Assembly (NCBI RefSeq): GCF_003319095.1
Contig: NZ_QOHI01000001.1
Span: 992,001 to 1,056,000, forward strand
From: Blastococcus sp. TBT05-19
GTDB lineage: Bacteria > Actinomycetota > Actinomycetes > Mycobacteriales > Geodermatophilaceae
Direction of reading: 5' to 3'
Length of the DNA stretch: 64,000 bases
Shown here: positions 17,451 through 27,493 of the stretch, one piece after another
Numbering within the stretch: position 1 is the first letter of the stretch
How the letters are laid out: each line of letters starts with the position of its first letter
Position numbers and translations under genes: made by a program
The notes under the pieces: model-generated
Database searches by the model: none
What the model saw: only the letters and a program-made list of their open reading frames with translations
What the model was told of the DNA's origin: nothing

Positions 17451-17456
17451 CTGCCC

Positions 17457-19070
<1,614 letters not shown>

Positions 19071-19072
19071 GG

Positions 19073-19098
19073 AGGGCCAAAATGGCCATTTTGGCCCT
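19073..19098. repeat. 26-base perfect palindrome inside the carboxylase operon
   Basis: AGGGCCAAAATGG is followed at once by its exact reverse complement CCATTTTGGCCCT, giving a 26-base palindrome with no spacer. It starts two bases after the accD1 stop codon and ends 15 bases before the accA1 start. Its A/T-rich core stands out against about 74 % GC surroundings. It could be a partial terminator or attenuator, an mRNA-stabilising hairpin, a protein site, or a small dispersed repeat. Confidence 0.85.
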
Positions 19099-19113
19099 GA
19101 TCAGGACCGGTCG

Positions 19114-21120
19114 GTGACGGCGATGTTCGACACCGTCCTCGTCGCCAACCGGGGCGAGATCGCCGTCCGGGTGATCCGCACGCTGCGCGAGATGGGCATC
19201 CGCTCGGTCGCGGTGTACAGCGACGCCGACGCCGGTGCGCTGCACACCCGGCTGGCCGACGTCGCCGTGCACATCGGCCCGGCTCCCGCGGCGCAGAGCT
19301 ACCTCTCCATCGAGCGGGTGCTGCAGGCCGCGGCCGCGACCGGGGCCCAGGCGATCCACCCGGGGTACGGCTTCCTGTCCGAGAACGTCGACTTCGCCCG
19401 CGCCTGCGAGGCCGCCGGGGTGGTGTTCATCGGCCCGCCGGTGGCCGCGATCGACGCGATGGCCGACAAGATCCGCGCCAAGCAGACCGTCATGGCCGCG
19501 GGCGTGCCCGTGGTCCCCGGGCGCACCGAGCCCGGCATGTCCGACGCCGAGGTCGCCGAGGCGGCCGTCGCGGTCGGCTTCCCGGTGCTGCTGAAGCCCA
19601 GCGCCGGGGGCGGTGGCAAGGGCATGCGCGTGGTGCGGTCGGCCGACGAGCTGCCCGACGCGATCGCCGGCGCCCGCCGCGAGGCGAGCGGCTCCTTCGG
19701 CGACGACACGCTCCTGGTCGAGCGGTACGTGGGCAACTCCCGGCACATCGAGGTGCAGGTGCTCGGCGACGCCCACGGGAACGTCGTCCACCTCGGCGAG
19801 CGCGAGTGCAGCCTCCAGCGCCGGCACCAGAAGGTCATCGAGGAAGCGCCCTCGCCGCTGCTGGACACCGCCATGCGGGCCTCGATGGGCCGCGCGGCGG
19901 TCGAGGCGGCTCGCGCGGTGGGGTACACCGGCGCCGGCACGGTGGAGTTCATCGTCGACGCCGACCGGCCGCGCGACTTCTTCTTCCTCGAGATGAACAC
20001 CCGCCTGCAGGTCGAGCACCCGGTCACCGAGTGCATCACCGGCCTGGACCTGGTGGAGCAGCAGATCCGGGTCGCGGCGGGGGAGCGGCTGCCGATCGAG
20101 CAGAGCGACGTCGCCCTCGACGGGCACGCGATCGAGGCCCGGCTGTACGCGGAGGACCCGGCGCGCGGGTTCCTGCCGCAGGCCGGCACCGTGCTGGGGC
20201 TGGTCGAGCCCGCGGGCCCCGGCGTCCGGGTGGACAGCTCGCTGGCGGTCGGCTCGGTCGTGGGCACCGACTACGACCCGATGCTGGCCAAGGTCATCGT
20301 CTGGGCGCCGGACCGGGAGACCGCGCGGGCCCGGCTGGTCGGGGCCCTGGGGCGGACCGCCGTCCTCGGGGTCACGACGAACGCGGCGTTCCTGCGGGCC
20401 CTGCTCACCGACGACGACGTCGTCGCGGGATCGCTGGACACCGGCCTGATCGAGCGGCGCGGAGAGGCGCTGACCACCCCCGAGCCCGTGCCGTCCACCG
20501 TGTACGCGGCGGCGGCGCTGGCGCTCCTGGTGGAGAGCGAGCCGGCCGGTCCCGTCGTCGACCGCTGGGACGTGCCCGACGGCTGGCGGCTGGGCGAGCC
20601 GGCGTGGACGGTCCGCCGGCTGCAGGCCGCCGGCGGCGAGCCGGTCGAGGTGCGGCTGCGGGGCCGCTCGACCGCCGCCGAGGTGCAGGTGGCCGGCAGC
20701 GCGGTCCCGGCCCGGGCGACCCGCGACGGCGACCGGCTGAGCGTCACCGTCGGCGACCTCACCACCTCGTACGCCGTCGTCCACTCCGGCGGAACGGTGT
20801 GGCTGGCCGCCGACGGGCACGTCACCGCGCTGCGGGAGCAGGAGCGGCTGTCCTCGACGGCCGGTGCGACCGCGGGCGACGGCGTCGTCACCTCACCGAT
20901 GCCCGGCACGGTGACGGTGGTGCGGGCGTCGGTCGGCGACGAGGTCGAGGCGGGCACCCCGCTGCTGGTCGTCGAGGCGATGAAGATGGAGCACGTGCTC
21001 ACCGCCCCCGTCGCGGGGACGGTGACCGAGCTCGGAGCGACAGCCGGCCGCACGGTCGCGCTGGACGAGCGGCTGGCCGTGGTGACCCCCCGGGCCGCTG
21101 CTCCCGAGGAGGAGAACTGA
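19114..21120 (+). CDS. accA1: Methylcrotonyl-CoA carboxylase-type biotin carboxylase/carrier (alpha) subunit
   Basis: A 668-residue alpha subunit. The biotin carboxylase domain fills about residues 1-450 ([84 protein letters not shown]). The C-terminal carrier domain has the biotinylated lysine in [19 protein letters not shown]. It carboxylates biotin with ATP and bicarbonate and partners with the upstream carboxyltransferase. The GTG at 19114 is used; an in-frame ATG at 19123, directly before [11 protein letters not shown], is an equally good start. Its TGA overlaps the next ATG (TGATG). Confidence 0.93.
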   Translation: MTAMFDTVLVANRGEIAVRVIRTLREMGIRSVAVYSDADAGALHTRLADVAVHIGPAPAAQSYLSIERVLQAAAATGAQAIHPGYGFLSENVDFARACEAAGVVFIGPPVAAIDAMADKIRAKQTVMAAGVPVVPGRTEPGMSDAEVAEAAVAVGFPVLLKPSAGGGGKGMRVVRSADELPDAIAGARREASGSFGDDTLLVERYVGNSRHIEVQVLGDAHGNVVHLGERECSLQRRHQKVIEEAPSPLLDTAMRASMGRAAVEAARAVGYTGAGTVEFIVDADRPRDFFFLEMNTRLQVEHPVTECITGLDLVEQQIRVAAGERLPIEQSDVALDGHAIEARLYAEDPARGFLPQAGTVLGLVEPAGPGVRVDSSLAVGSVVGTDYDPMLAKVIVWAPDRETARARLVGALGRTAVLGVTTNAAFLRALLTDDDVVAGSLDTGLIERRGEALTTPEPVPSTVYAAAALALLVESEPAGPVVDRWDVPDGWRLGEPAWTVRRLQAAGGEPVEVRLRGRSTAAEVQVAGSAVPARATRDGDRLSVTVGDLTTSYAVVHSGGTVWLAADGHVTALREQERLSSTAGATAGDGVVTSPMPGTVTVVRASVGDEVEAGTPLLVVEAMKMEHVLTAPVAGTVTELGATAGRTVALDERLAVVTPRAAAPEEEN

Positions 21121-22274
21121 TGTTGGACTACCGGCTCAGCGACGAGACCGAGGCCCTGCGGAAGACCGTGCAGGAGTTCGCCCGCGAGGTCGTCGCCCCG
21201 CGGATCGGCGAGTTCTACGAGCGGGACGAGTTCCCGACGGAGATCGTGCGCCAGATGGGCGAGCTGGGGCTCTTCGGCCTGCCCTTCCCCGAGGAGTACG
21301 GGGGCGGGGGCGGCACCTACTTCGACCTGTGCATCGCGCTCGAGGAGCTGGGCCGGGTCGACCAGTCCGTGGCGATCACGCTCGAGGCCGGCGTCTCCCT
21401 CGGTGCCATGCCGATCTACCGGTTCGGCACCGAGGAGCAGAAGCAGGAGTGGCTGCCCCGGATGTGCACCGGGGAGGTGCTCGGCGCGTTCGGCCTGACC
21501 GAGCCCGGCGGTGGGTCCGACGCCGGCGCGACCCGGACCACCGCGCGCCTGGAGGACGGGCACTGGGTGATCAACGGCTCGAAGGCCTTCATCACCAACA
21601 GCGGCACCGACCTCACCGGCCTGGTCACGGTCACCGCCGTCACCGGCACGCGCCCGGACGGCGGCAAGGAGATCTCGGCGATCATCGTGCCGTCGGGGAC
21701 GCCGGGCTTCACGGTGGGGAAGCGGTACTCCAAGGTCGGCTGGAACGCCTCGGACACCCGCGAGCTCGCCTTCGACGACTGCCGCGTGCCGGAGGAGAAC
21801 CTGGTCGGGCAGCGTGGCCGCGGCTACGCGCAGTTCCTCTCCATCCTCGGCGAGGGCCGGATCGCCATCTCGGCGCTCTCGGTCGGGCTGGCCCAGGGCT
21901 GCGTGGACGAGTCGGTGAAGTACGCCGCGCAGCGCGAGGCCTTCGGGCAGGCGATCGGCCGCAACCAGGCGATCCAGTTCATGATCGCCGACATGGAGGT
22001 GCGGGCCTCCACCGCGCGGCTGGCCTACTACCGGGCGGCGGAGAAGATGCTGCGCGGCGAGCCGTACGGGCGCGAGGCCTCGATCGCCAAGCTGTACAGC
22101 TCCGAGGTGGCGATGGACAACGCCCGGTACGCCACCCAGGTGCACGGCGGGTACGGGTTCATGAACGAGTTCCCGGTGGGCCGGTTCTACCGCGACGCGA
22201 AGATCCTGGAGATCGGCGAGGGCACCAGCGAGGTGCAGCGGATGCTCATCGCCCGCGACCTCGGCGTCGGCTGA
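21120..22274 (+). CDS. Acyl-CoA dehydrogenase (isovaleryl-CoA-type, FadE19-like)
   Basis: A 384-residue acyl-CoA dehydrogenase with the complete family pattern: LGLFGLPFPEEYGGGGG near residue 45, FGLTEPGGGSDAGATRT near 125, WVINGSKAFITNSG near 150, VGWNASDTRELAFDDCRVP near 205, QREAFGQAIGRNQAIQFMIADME near 270, and YATQVHGGYGFMNEFPVGRFYRDAKILEIGEGTSEVQ. The last segment holds the usual catalytic-Glu region. Context places it in leucine catabolism, making the methylcrotonyl-CoA used by the upstream carboxylase, as in the mycobacterial accD1-accA1-fadE19 order. GAGGAGGAGAACTG precedes the ATG, which overlaps the accA1 stop. Confidence 0.93.
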   Translation: MLDYRLSDETEALRKTVQEFAREVVAPRIGEFYERDEFPTEIVRQMGELGLFGLPFPEEYGGGGGTYFDLCIALEELGRVDQSVAITLEAGVSLGAMPIYRFGTEEQKQEWLPRMCTGEVLGAFGLTEPGGGSDAGATRTTARLEDGHWVINGSKAFITNSGTDLTGLVTVTAVTGTRPDGGKEISAIIVPSGTPGFTVGKRYSKVGWNASDTRELAFDDCRVPEENLVGQRGRGYAQFLSILGEGRIAISALSVGLAQGCVDESVKYAAQREAFGQAIGRNQAIQFMIADMEVRASTARLAYYRAAEKMLRGEPYGREASIAKLYSSEVAMDNARYATQVHGGYGFMNEFPVGRFYRDAKILEIGEGTSEVQRMLIARDLGVG

Positions 22275-22472
22275 TCGCCGAGGCCGCGCGAGCTCCGGGC
22301 CCGGGTACGGGGGCACCCGAGCGGCTCAGCGGTGACCTCTCCGGCCGCCGGCGACCTGCTCGTCATCCTGCGGGCGCGCCACCACTGCTGACGTCGACGT
22401 CGGCTCGCCGTCCTCGGGCGTCGGTGGGCCTGCCCGCCGGTCGACGTCGTCCGGGTAAAGAGCTGCGACGGA

Positions 22473-22832
22473 TCAGTCTGCGACCGGCGCGCGCTGGGGG
22501 AGGGCGACGCTGAGCAGGACGACGGATTCCTCGTCGGCGTGCAGGCTGTGCCGGCGGTCGGGGATCGGGCCCACCTGGTGTGCGGAGAGCTCCGTCGACT
22601 CGTCGCCGGCGACCAGCCGGACGCGTCCCCGGAGCACCTGCAGCGAGGCGGAGCCGGGGCTCTCGTGCTCGGCCAGCTCGGCACCGGCGCGCAGGGCGAT
22701 GACCGTCTGGCGCAGGCCGTCCACCGGATGCGGGAGCGTGTGCCCCGATCGGCCGGCGTGCTCGGTCCGCGCGCGGCCCAGCAGCTCTTGGGCGAGGACG
22801 GACAGGTCGACGGGGGACGGGGTGGCGCTCAT
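22473..22832 (-). CDS. Small cupin-domain protein
   Basis: A 119-residue protein with one cupin barrel: LRQTVIALRAGAELAEHESPG (first motif) and LQVLRGRVRLVAGDE with PIPDRRHSLHADEESVVLLSVAL (second motif). Residues 1-30 are a helical leader. Metal ligands look incomplete: motif 1 has HES rather than HxH. It may therefore be a binding rather than a catalytic cupin. It lies eight bases downstream of another cupin gene on the same strand, so both are probably cotranscribed. Function unknown. Confidence 0.75.
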   Translation of the reverse strand: MSATPSPVDLSVLAQELLGRARTEHAGRSGHTLPHPVDGLRQTVIALRAGAELAEHESPGSASLQVLRGRVRLVAGDESTELSAHQVGPIPDRRHSLHADEESVVLLSVALPQRAPVAD

Positions 22833-22841
22833 GCACCGACC

Positions 22842-23339
22842 CTAGGGCTGCGGCGTGCTCCCGTGCCGTGGCGAGCTCGCGCCGCCGGACCCGCCCGCCG
22901 GGTGGTCCCCGAGGATGTCGGTGCCGTGCTCGGCGGCCAGCTCGAGCAGCCGGTCGGGGTCGGCGAGCAGCGCGTCCTCGCCGACGTCGACCACCGCCTG
23001 GAAGAACCGCTCCATCCCGGCGGGGCTGACGAGCGTGAGGAAGCGCACCGGCTCGTCACCGATCCGCCGCAGGGCGTGCGGGCGCCCGCGGGGGATCAGC
23101 AGGAAGGCGCCCGGACCGGTCTCGCTCTCGACGCCGTCCTGCCAGACCGCGGCCCGCCCCGAGAGCACGTAGAACGCCTCCTCCGCAGCGGTGTGCCGGT
23201 GCAGCGGCGTCGTCTCCCCGAAGAACTCCTCCTCGACCAGCCAGTACGCGCCGCCGGTGGTGACGCCGTCGGCCTTGGTCGTGTACGTCGAGCCGAGCGC
23301 GGTGAGCCGCCGCCCCTCGCCGGGGCCGAGCATCGTCAC
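22842..23339 (-). CDS. Cupin-domain protein
   Basis: A 165-residue single-domain cupin. Motif 1 is complete (PLHRHTAAEEAFYVLSGRAAVW: H, H, E ligands with the usual spacing) and motif 2 is present (GPGAFLLIPRGRPHALRRIG). This suggests a bound metal and possible enzyme activity (dioxygenase or isomerase-like), but the substrate is not known. The C-terminal 20 residues are Gly/Ser/Pro-rich and probably disordered. It is upstream of the second cupin and divergent from the acid-sugar operon. Confidence 0.8.
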   Translation of the reverse strand: MTMLGPGEGRRLTALGSTYTTKADGVTTGGAYWLVEEEFFGETTPLHRHTAAEEAFYVLSGRAAVWQDGVESETGPGAFLLIPRGRPHALRRIGDEPVRFLTLVSPAGMERFFQAVVDVGEDALLADPDRLLELAAEHGTDILGDHPAGGSGGASSPRHGSTPQP

Positions 23340-23449
23340 GGGGCACCTCCGTGGTGGGCGGTCCTCCCACCGTGGCCCGGGGCGGCGGCACGGTCAACGC
23401 TTCGCGGCGCGGTCCGAGCGGTGGCACCCGACCGGAGCTGCCCCGGAAG

Positions 23450-23466
23450 TTGCGCAGACCGCGCAA
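23450..23466. promoter_or_regulatory. Inverted repeat upstream of the acid-sugar operon
   Basis: TTGCGC-AGACC-GCGCAA has perfect 6-base arms and a 5-base spacer, about 94 bases before the GntP start. It is a candidate operator for the DeoR-type regulator encoded at the end of the operon. The rest of the 220-base gap shows no gene. Confidence 0.4.
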
Positions 23467-23559
23467 GTTTTCTCGCCCTACCGCTTGCTGCGCGCAGTGG
23501 CGTGGGCCACGATTCCGCTGTCTTCCTCCAACGGCGGAGGAGTGTCAGAGAGGTCCCGC

Positions 23560-25062
23560 ATGGACGTGCAACTGCTTCTCGCTCTGGTTCTGGGCATCGC
23601 CACGATCGTCGTGATCGTCCTGCGCACGCGGCTCGACGCCTTCGTGGCGCTCCTGCTCGCGGCGCTCGTCACCGGGTTCGTCGCCGGTGCGCCGGCCGGG
23701 GAGATCATCACCTCGATCACGACCGGGTTCGGCAACACGCTCGCCTCCATCGGCATCGTGATCGGGCTGGGCGTCGCCATCGGCAAGATCCTCGAGGTCT
23801 CCGGCGCGGCCGACGCGCTGGCCCGGAAGTTCGTGAAGCTGCTGGGCAAGGGGCGTGAGCACTGGGCCATGGCCGGCACCGGGGCGGTCGTGTCCATCCC
23901 GGTGTTCTGCGACTCCGGCTACGTGATCATGAACCCGCTGGCCCGCTCCATCGCGCGCCGCCTCAAGGGCCGCTACGTCACCCTGGCGCTGGCACTCGGC
24001 TGCGGCATGACGCTGACCCACCACCTCGTGCCGCCGACGCCCGGCCCGCTGGGCGTGGCCGGGATCCTGGGCACCGACCTGGGCGCGCTCATCCTCTCCG
24101 GTCTGGTCTTCAGCGTGCTGCTGCTGCCGGTGGTCATCGCCTACGCCGCGTGGATCGGACCCAAGCTGGAGAGCGAGATCAACCCGAAGGTCCGCGAGGC
24201 GGTCTACGCGGGCGTGCCGGCCGGCACCGGCGCCGTCACCGACGGTGCCGTCGGCTCGAGCGGGCGCGGCACCGGCGCCGGCGCGGAGGACGTCACCGGC
24301 GAGCCTTTGCGGGAGGAGGACAGCCCCTCCGCCCTCGGTGAGGCGCCCGCGGGGGCGAAGCCGCACAAGGTCGGCTTCGGGCTGGCCGTCGTCCCCCTCC
24401 TCGTCCCCCTGCTCCTCATCGTCATGAACACGGTGGCGACGGCGATCGACCGGAACGCGCAGGGCGTCCTCGCGCCGACCGACGAGTACACCCCGTCCGG
24501 CATCGCGGCGGTGCTGTCGTTCGTCGGCAACCCGGTCGTCGCGCTGATCATCGGCATCGTCCTGGCCGTCTACCTGCTGCTGCCGCGCTGGACGCCGCGT
24601 AAGCGGGTGCACGGCTGGCTGGCCGACGCGGCCGCCTCGGCCGGCCTGATCATCCTGATCACCGGCGCCGGCGGTGCGCTCGGCCAGGTGCTGCGCGACA
24701 CCGGTGTCGGCGACGAGCTCGCCGAGGCGGTGTCGAGCCTCTCGCTGCCGAGCGTGCTGGTGCCGTTCCTGGTCGCGTCGCTGGTCCGCCTCGCGCAGGG
24801 CTCCGGCACCGTCGCAATGATCACCGCGGCGTCGGTGACGGCGCCGCTGGTCGGCGCGCTCGGGCTCTCGCCGCTGCTGGCCGCGCTGGCCTGCTGCGCC
24901 GGCTCCATGGTGTTCAGCTACTTCAACGACTCCTACTTCTGGGTCGTCACGAGGTTCACCGGGCTGGACGGCACCGCGGCGCTGCGCGGCTGGTCGGGCA
25001 TCACCACCGCGGTGTGGCTGGCGTCGCTGCCGCTGCTGCTCATCGCGAGCCTGTTCCTCTGA
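23560..25062 (+). CDS. GntP-family acid-sugar permease
   Basis: A 500-residue transporter of the gluconate:H+ symporter (GntP) family. The hallmarks are GNTLASIGIVIGLGVAIGKIL, VSIPVFCDSGYVIMNPLARS, LALGCGMTLTHHLVPPTPGPLGVAGILG and, near the C terminus, SGTVAMITAASVTAPLVG and FNDSYFWVVTRF. It has about twelve membrane helices, with a charged cytoplasmic loop (residues about 205-265) between the halves. It starts an operon with a DUF1537 kinase and PdxA2, so the likely cargo is D-threonate, D-erythronate or a related four-carbon acid sugar. ATG 23560 is preceded by AGAGAGG; a GTG at 23542 is an alternative start. Confidence 0.9.
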   Translation: MDVQLLLALVLGIATIVVIVLRTRLDAFVALLLAALVTGFVAGAPAGEIITSITTGFGNTLASIGIVIGLGVAIGKILEVSGAADALARKFVKLLGKGREHWAMAGTGAVVSIPVFCDSGYVIMNPLARSIARRLKGRYVTLALALGCGMTLTHHLVPPTPGPLGVAGILGTDLGALILSGLVFSVLLLPVVIAYAAWIGPKLESEINPKVREAVYAGVPAGTGAVTDGAVGSSGRGTGAGAEDVTGEPLREEDSPSALGEAPAGAKPHKVGFGLAVVPLLVPLLLIVMNTVATAIDRNAQGVLAPTDEYTPSGIAAVLSFVGNPVVALIIGIVLAVYLLLPRWTPRKRVHGWLADAAASAGLIILITGAGGALGQVLRDTGVGDELAEAVSSLSLPSVLVPFLVASLVRLAQGSGTVAMITAASVTAPLVGALGLSPLLAALACCAGSMVFSYFNDSYFWVVTRFTGLDGTAALRGWSGITTAVWLASLPLLLIASLFL

Positions 25063-25081
25063 CCGGGGGAGCGTCTTCCTG

Positions 25082-26443
25082 ATGGCCGAGGTGCTCGTCG
25101 TCGCCGACGACCTGACCGGCGCGAACGCGACGGCTGCGGACTTCGCGTCCGCCGGCCTGCGAGCGGCGACGGCGAGCGCCGCCACGGGGGCCGAGGTGGT
25201 CACCGACATGGCCTCGCGCTTCGACGTCCTGGTGGCCACGACCGACAGCCGGCACTCCCCGCCGGCCGAAGCGGCCGCGCTGGTGCGGTCGGCGGTGCGG
25301 GCCGGCTGGCCGGCCAGGCTGGTGTGCAACCGCATCGACACCACCCTGCGGGGCAACGTCGGCGCGACGACGGAGGCGCTGGCCGCCGAGGTCCGGGCGC
25401 TCACCGGCTCCCGGGTGGTGGTGCTCTGCGCGCCGGCGCACCCGACGGCGGGACGGCACACGATCGGCGGCACCCAGCTGCTCGACGGGCGCCGCCTGGA
25501 GGAGACCGAGGTCGCGCGGGACGCCCGCACGCCGATGCGCACCTCCGACGTCCTGGAGATCCTGCGGCAGCAGACCGACCTGGCCGCTCACCTGGTGCCC
25601 CTGGCCGCGGTGACCGGCCCGGCCCCGGAGCTGGTTGACCACATCGCGTCCGCTCTCGACGCGGGCGTCGACGTCCTGGTCGCCGACGCCACCACCGAGG
25701 AGCACCTCGAACGGGTCGCGACCGGCGCCGTGGCCGCCGCCGAGGGACGGGACCTGGTCTGGGTGACCAGCGATCCCGGCCCGTCGGCCGTGGCGATGGC
25801 GCGGGCACTGGGTCTGACGCGCGGCGTGCCGGGCGCGCCCCTCCTGGTGGTGTCGGGGTCGGCGACCGAGCTCACCCGCAAGCAGTTGCAGCAGCTGGCC
25901 GCGGAGCGGGCCGCCGTCGTGCACACGGTGCCGGTGCTGGAGGGCAGCGCCGTCCCCGACGTGGACGCCGCGGTCGCCGTGCTGGCCGCGGCCCTCGATC
26001 GGGCCGGCGCCGACGACATCGTCGTGTTCGCCACCGCCGTCCAGGACTCCGACGTCCGCCCCACCACGGCGGAGGACGCGGTGCGGATCTCGCGCGAGCT
26101 CGCGACCGCGGTGCGCCGGGCGCTGGAGGAGCACCCGGTGGACGGGCTGTTCACCACCGGTGGCGACGTGACCGCCGCCGTGCTGGCCGAGCTGGGCTCG
26201 CACGGGCTGGAGATCTCCGAGGAGGTGGTCCCCCTGGCGGTCGCGGGAACACTCGTGGGGGGACCCTGGGACGGAGTGCACATCGCGACCAAGGGTGGGC
26301 TGGTCGGCGACGTGGGCACCACCGTCACGTGCCTGGACCACCTGCGGCGGACCGTCGAGCTCGACCGCCGCCGCGTCGCCGCCGCCACCTCACGCACCTC
26401 GCACCGATCATCGCCGCCCCGCACGAAGGAGAGAGACACATGA
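25082..26443 (+). CDS. Four-carbon acid-sugar kinase (DUF1537; DtnK/OtnK family)
   Basis: A 453-residue kinase of the DUF1537 family, which phosphorylates threonate, erythronate or related acids at the 4-position. The N-terminal substrate domain begins VLVVADDLTGANATAADFASAG and has VCNRIDTTLRGNVGATTEAL and APAHPTAGRHTIGG. The C-terminal nucleotide domain has LLVVSGSATELTRKQ, GLFTTGGDVTAAVLAELG and GPWDGVHIATKGGLVGD. A D-threonate or D-erythronate specificity is inferred from the PdxA2 partner. The ATGA overlap with pdxA2 indicates coupled translation. Confidence 0.9.
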   Translation: MAEVLVVADDLTGANATAADFASAGLRAATASAATGAEVVTDMASRFDVLVATTDSRHSPPAEAAALVRSAVRAGWPARLVCNRIDTTLRGNVGATTEALAAEVRALTGSRVVVLCAPAHPTAGRHTIGGTQLLDGRRLEETEVARDARTPMRTSDVLEILRQQTDLAAHLVPLAAVTGPAPELVDHIASALDAGVDVLVADATTEEHLERVATGAVAAAEGRDLVWVTSDPGPSAVAMARALGLTRGVPGAPLLVVSGSATELTRKQLQQLAAERAAVVHTVPVLEGSAVPDVDAAVAVLAAALDRAGADDIVVFATAVQDSDVRPTTAEDAVRISRELATAVRRALEEHPVDGLFTTGGDVTAAVLAELGSHGLEISEEVVPLAVAGTLVGGPWDGVHIATKGGLVGDVGTTVTCLDHLRRTVELDRRRVAAATSRTSHRSSPPRTKERDT

Positions 26444-27477
26444 CCCGACACGTACTCGCAGTGACCCTGGGCGACCCGGTGGGCATCGGACCCGAGATCA
26501 CGGCGCGGACCCTTGCCGAGCAGGCCGGCGCGGCCGACCACCACGGCGTCGCCGTCGGTGACGCCGCCGCCCTGCGGCGGGGGGTCGAGGCGATGGGCCT
26601 GGACGTCGAGGTCCGCAGCGTGGACGGCTTCGACGTCGAGCCGGCCGAGGGGTTCATCGACATCGTGGACACCGGTGTGCTCGGCGACGACGTGCCCGAG
26701 TGGGGCAAGGTCGACGAGCGTGCGGGCAAGGCCGCGGTCGCGGCGATCGAGACCGCCACCCGGGCCGCCATGGAGCGGAAGGTGGCCGGCATCGTCACCG
26801 GCCCCATCCACAAGGAGGCCATCTGGGCCGCCGGCTCGAAGCACCTGGGCCACACCGAGATGCTCGGCGAGCTGACCGGGGTGACCGAGCAGGACACGAT
26901 GTTCGTCGTCCGCAACAGCGCGGCGGCCGGCCACCACCTGCGCATCTTCTTCACGACCCGCCACGTCTCGCTGCGCAAGGCGCTCGACCAGCTGACCAAG
27001 GAGCGGATCGAGTCCTCGATCCGGAAGGCGCACACCGCGCTGCAGGTCTTCGGGGTCGAGAACCCGCGGCTGGCCGTCGCGGCGCTGAACCCGCACGGTG
27101 GCGAGAACGGCAACTTCGGGGACGAGGAGATCGTGCACATCGCGCCCGCGTGCGAGGCCGTCCGGGCGGAGGGGCTGGACGTGCGGGGTCCCATCCCGGC
27201 CGACTCGGTGTTCCACCAGGGGCTGGTCGGCCGGTTCGACGGCGTCCTGTCCCACTTCCACGACCAGGGCCACATCCCCGCCAAGACCTTCGACTTCGAC
27301 GGGACGATCTCGGTGACGGTGGGTCTGCCGATCCTGCGGACCTCGGTCGACCACGGCACGGCGTTCGACATCGCCGGGAGCGGCAAGGCCGGCCACGGCA
27401 CCATGCTCTCGGCCTACCTGGCAGCGGTGGACTACGCCCCGTACGTCGACAACATCCGCCGCGCCTACGGGTCCTGA
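26440..27477 (+). CDS. pdxA2: 4-phospho-acid-sugar 3-dehydrogenase PdxA2
   Basis: A 345-residue member of the PdxA family. Key segments: VTLGDPVGIGPEI near the N terminus, GIVTGPIHKEAIWAAG near residue 120, HLGHTEMLGELTG (metal-binding His), RHVSLRKAL, NPHGGENGNFGDEE, GVLSHFHDQGHIPAKT (metal-binding His) and RTSVDHGTAFDIAGSG. The PdxA2 branch oxidises and decarboxylates 4-phospho-D-threonate or -erythronate to dihydroxyacetone phosphate instead of acting in vitamin B6 synthesis. The gene next to a DUF1537 kinase and a GntP permease supports that role. GAAGGAGAGAG precedes the ATG. Confidence 0.92.
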   Translation: MTRHVLAVTLGDPVGIGPEITARTLAEQAGAADHHGVAVGDAAALRRGVEAMGLDVEVRSVDGFDVEPAEGFIDIVDTGVLGDDVPEWGKVDERAGKAAVAAIETATRAAMERKVAGIVTGPIHKEAIWAAGSKHLGHTEMLGELTGVTEQDTMFVVRNSAAAGHHLRIFFTTRHVSLRKALDQLTKERIESSIRKAHTALQVFGVENPRLAVAALNPHGGENGNFGDEEIVHIAPACEAVRAEGLDVRGPIPADSVFHQGLVGRFDGVLSHFHDQGHIPAKTFDFDGTISVTVGLPILRTSVDHGTAFDIAGSGKAGHGTMLSAYLAAVDYAPYVDNIRRAYGS

Positions 27478-27493
27478 TCCGGAGCCGGCGCCG

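Noticed and set aside
22380-22410. GACGTCGACGTC double palindrome in the gap after the acyl-CoA dehydrogenase gene
   Set aside because: Short, made of common high-GC words, and not placed at any likely promoter.
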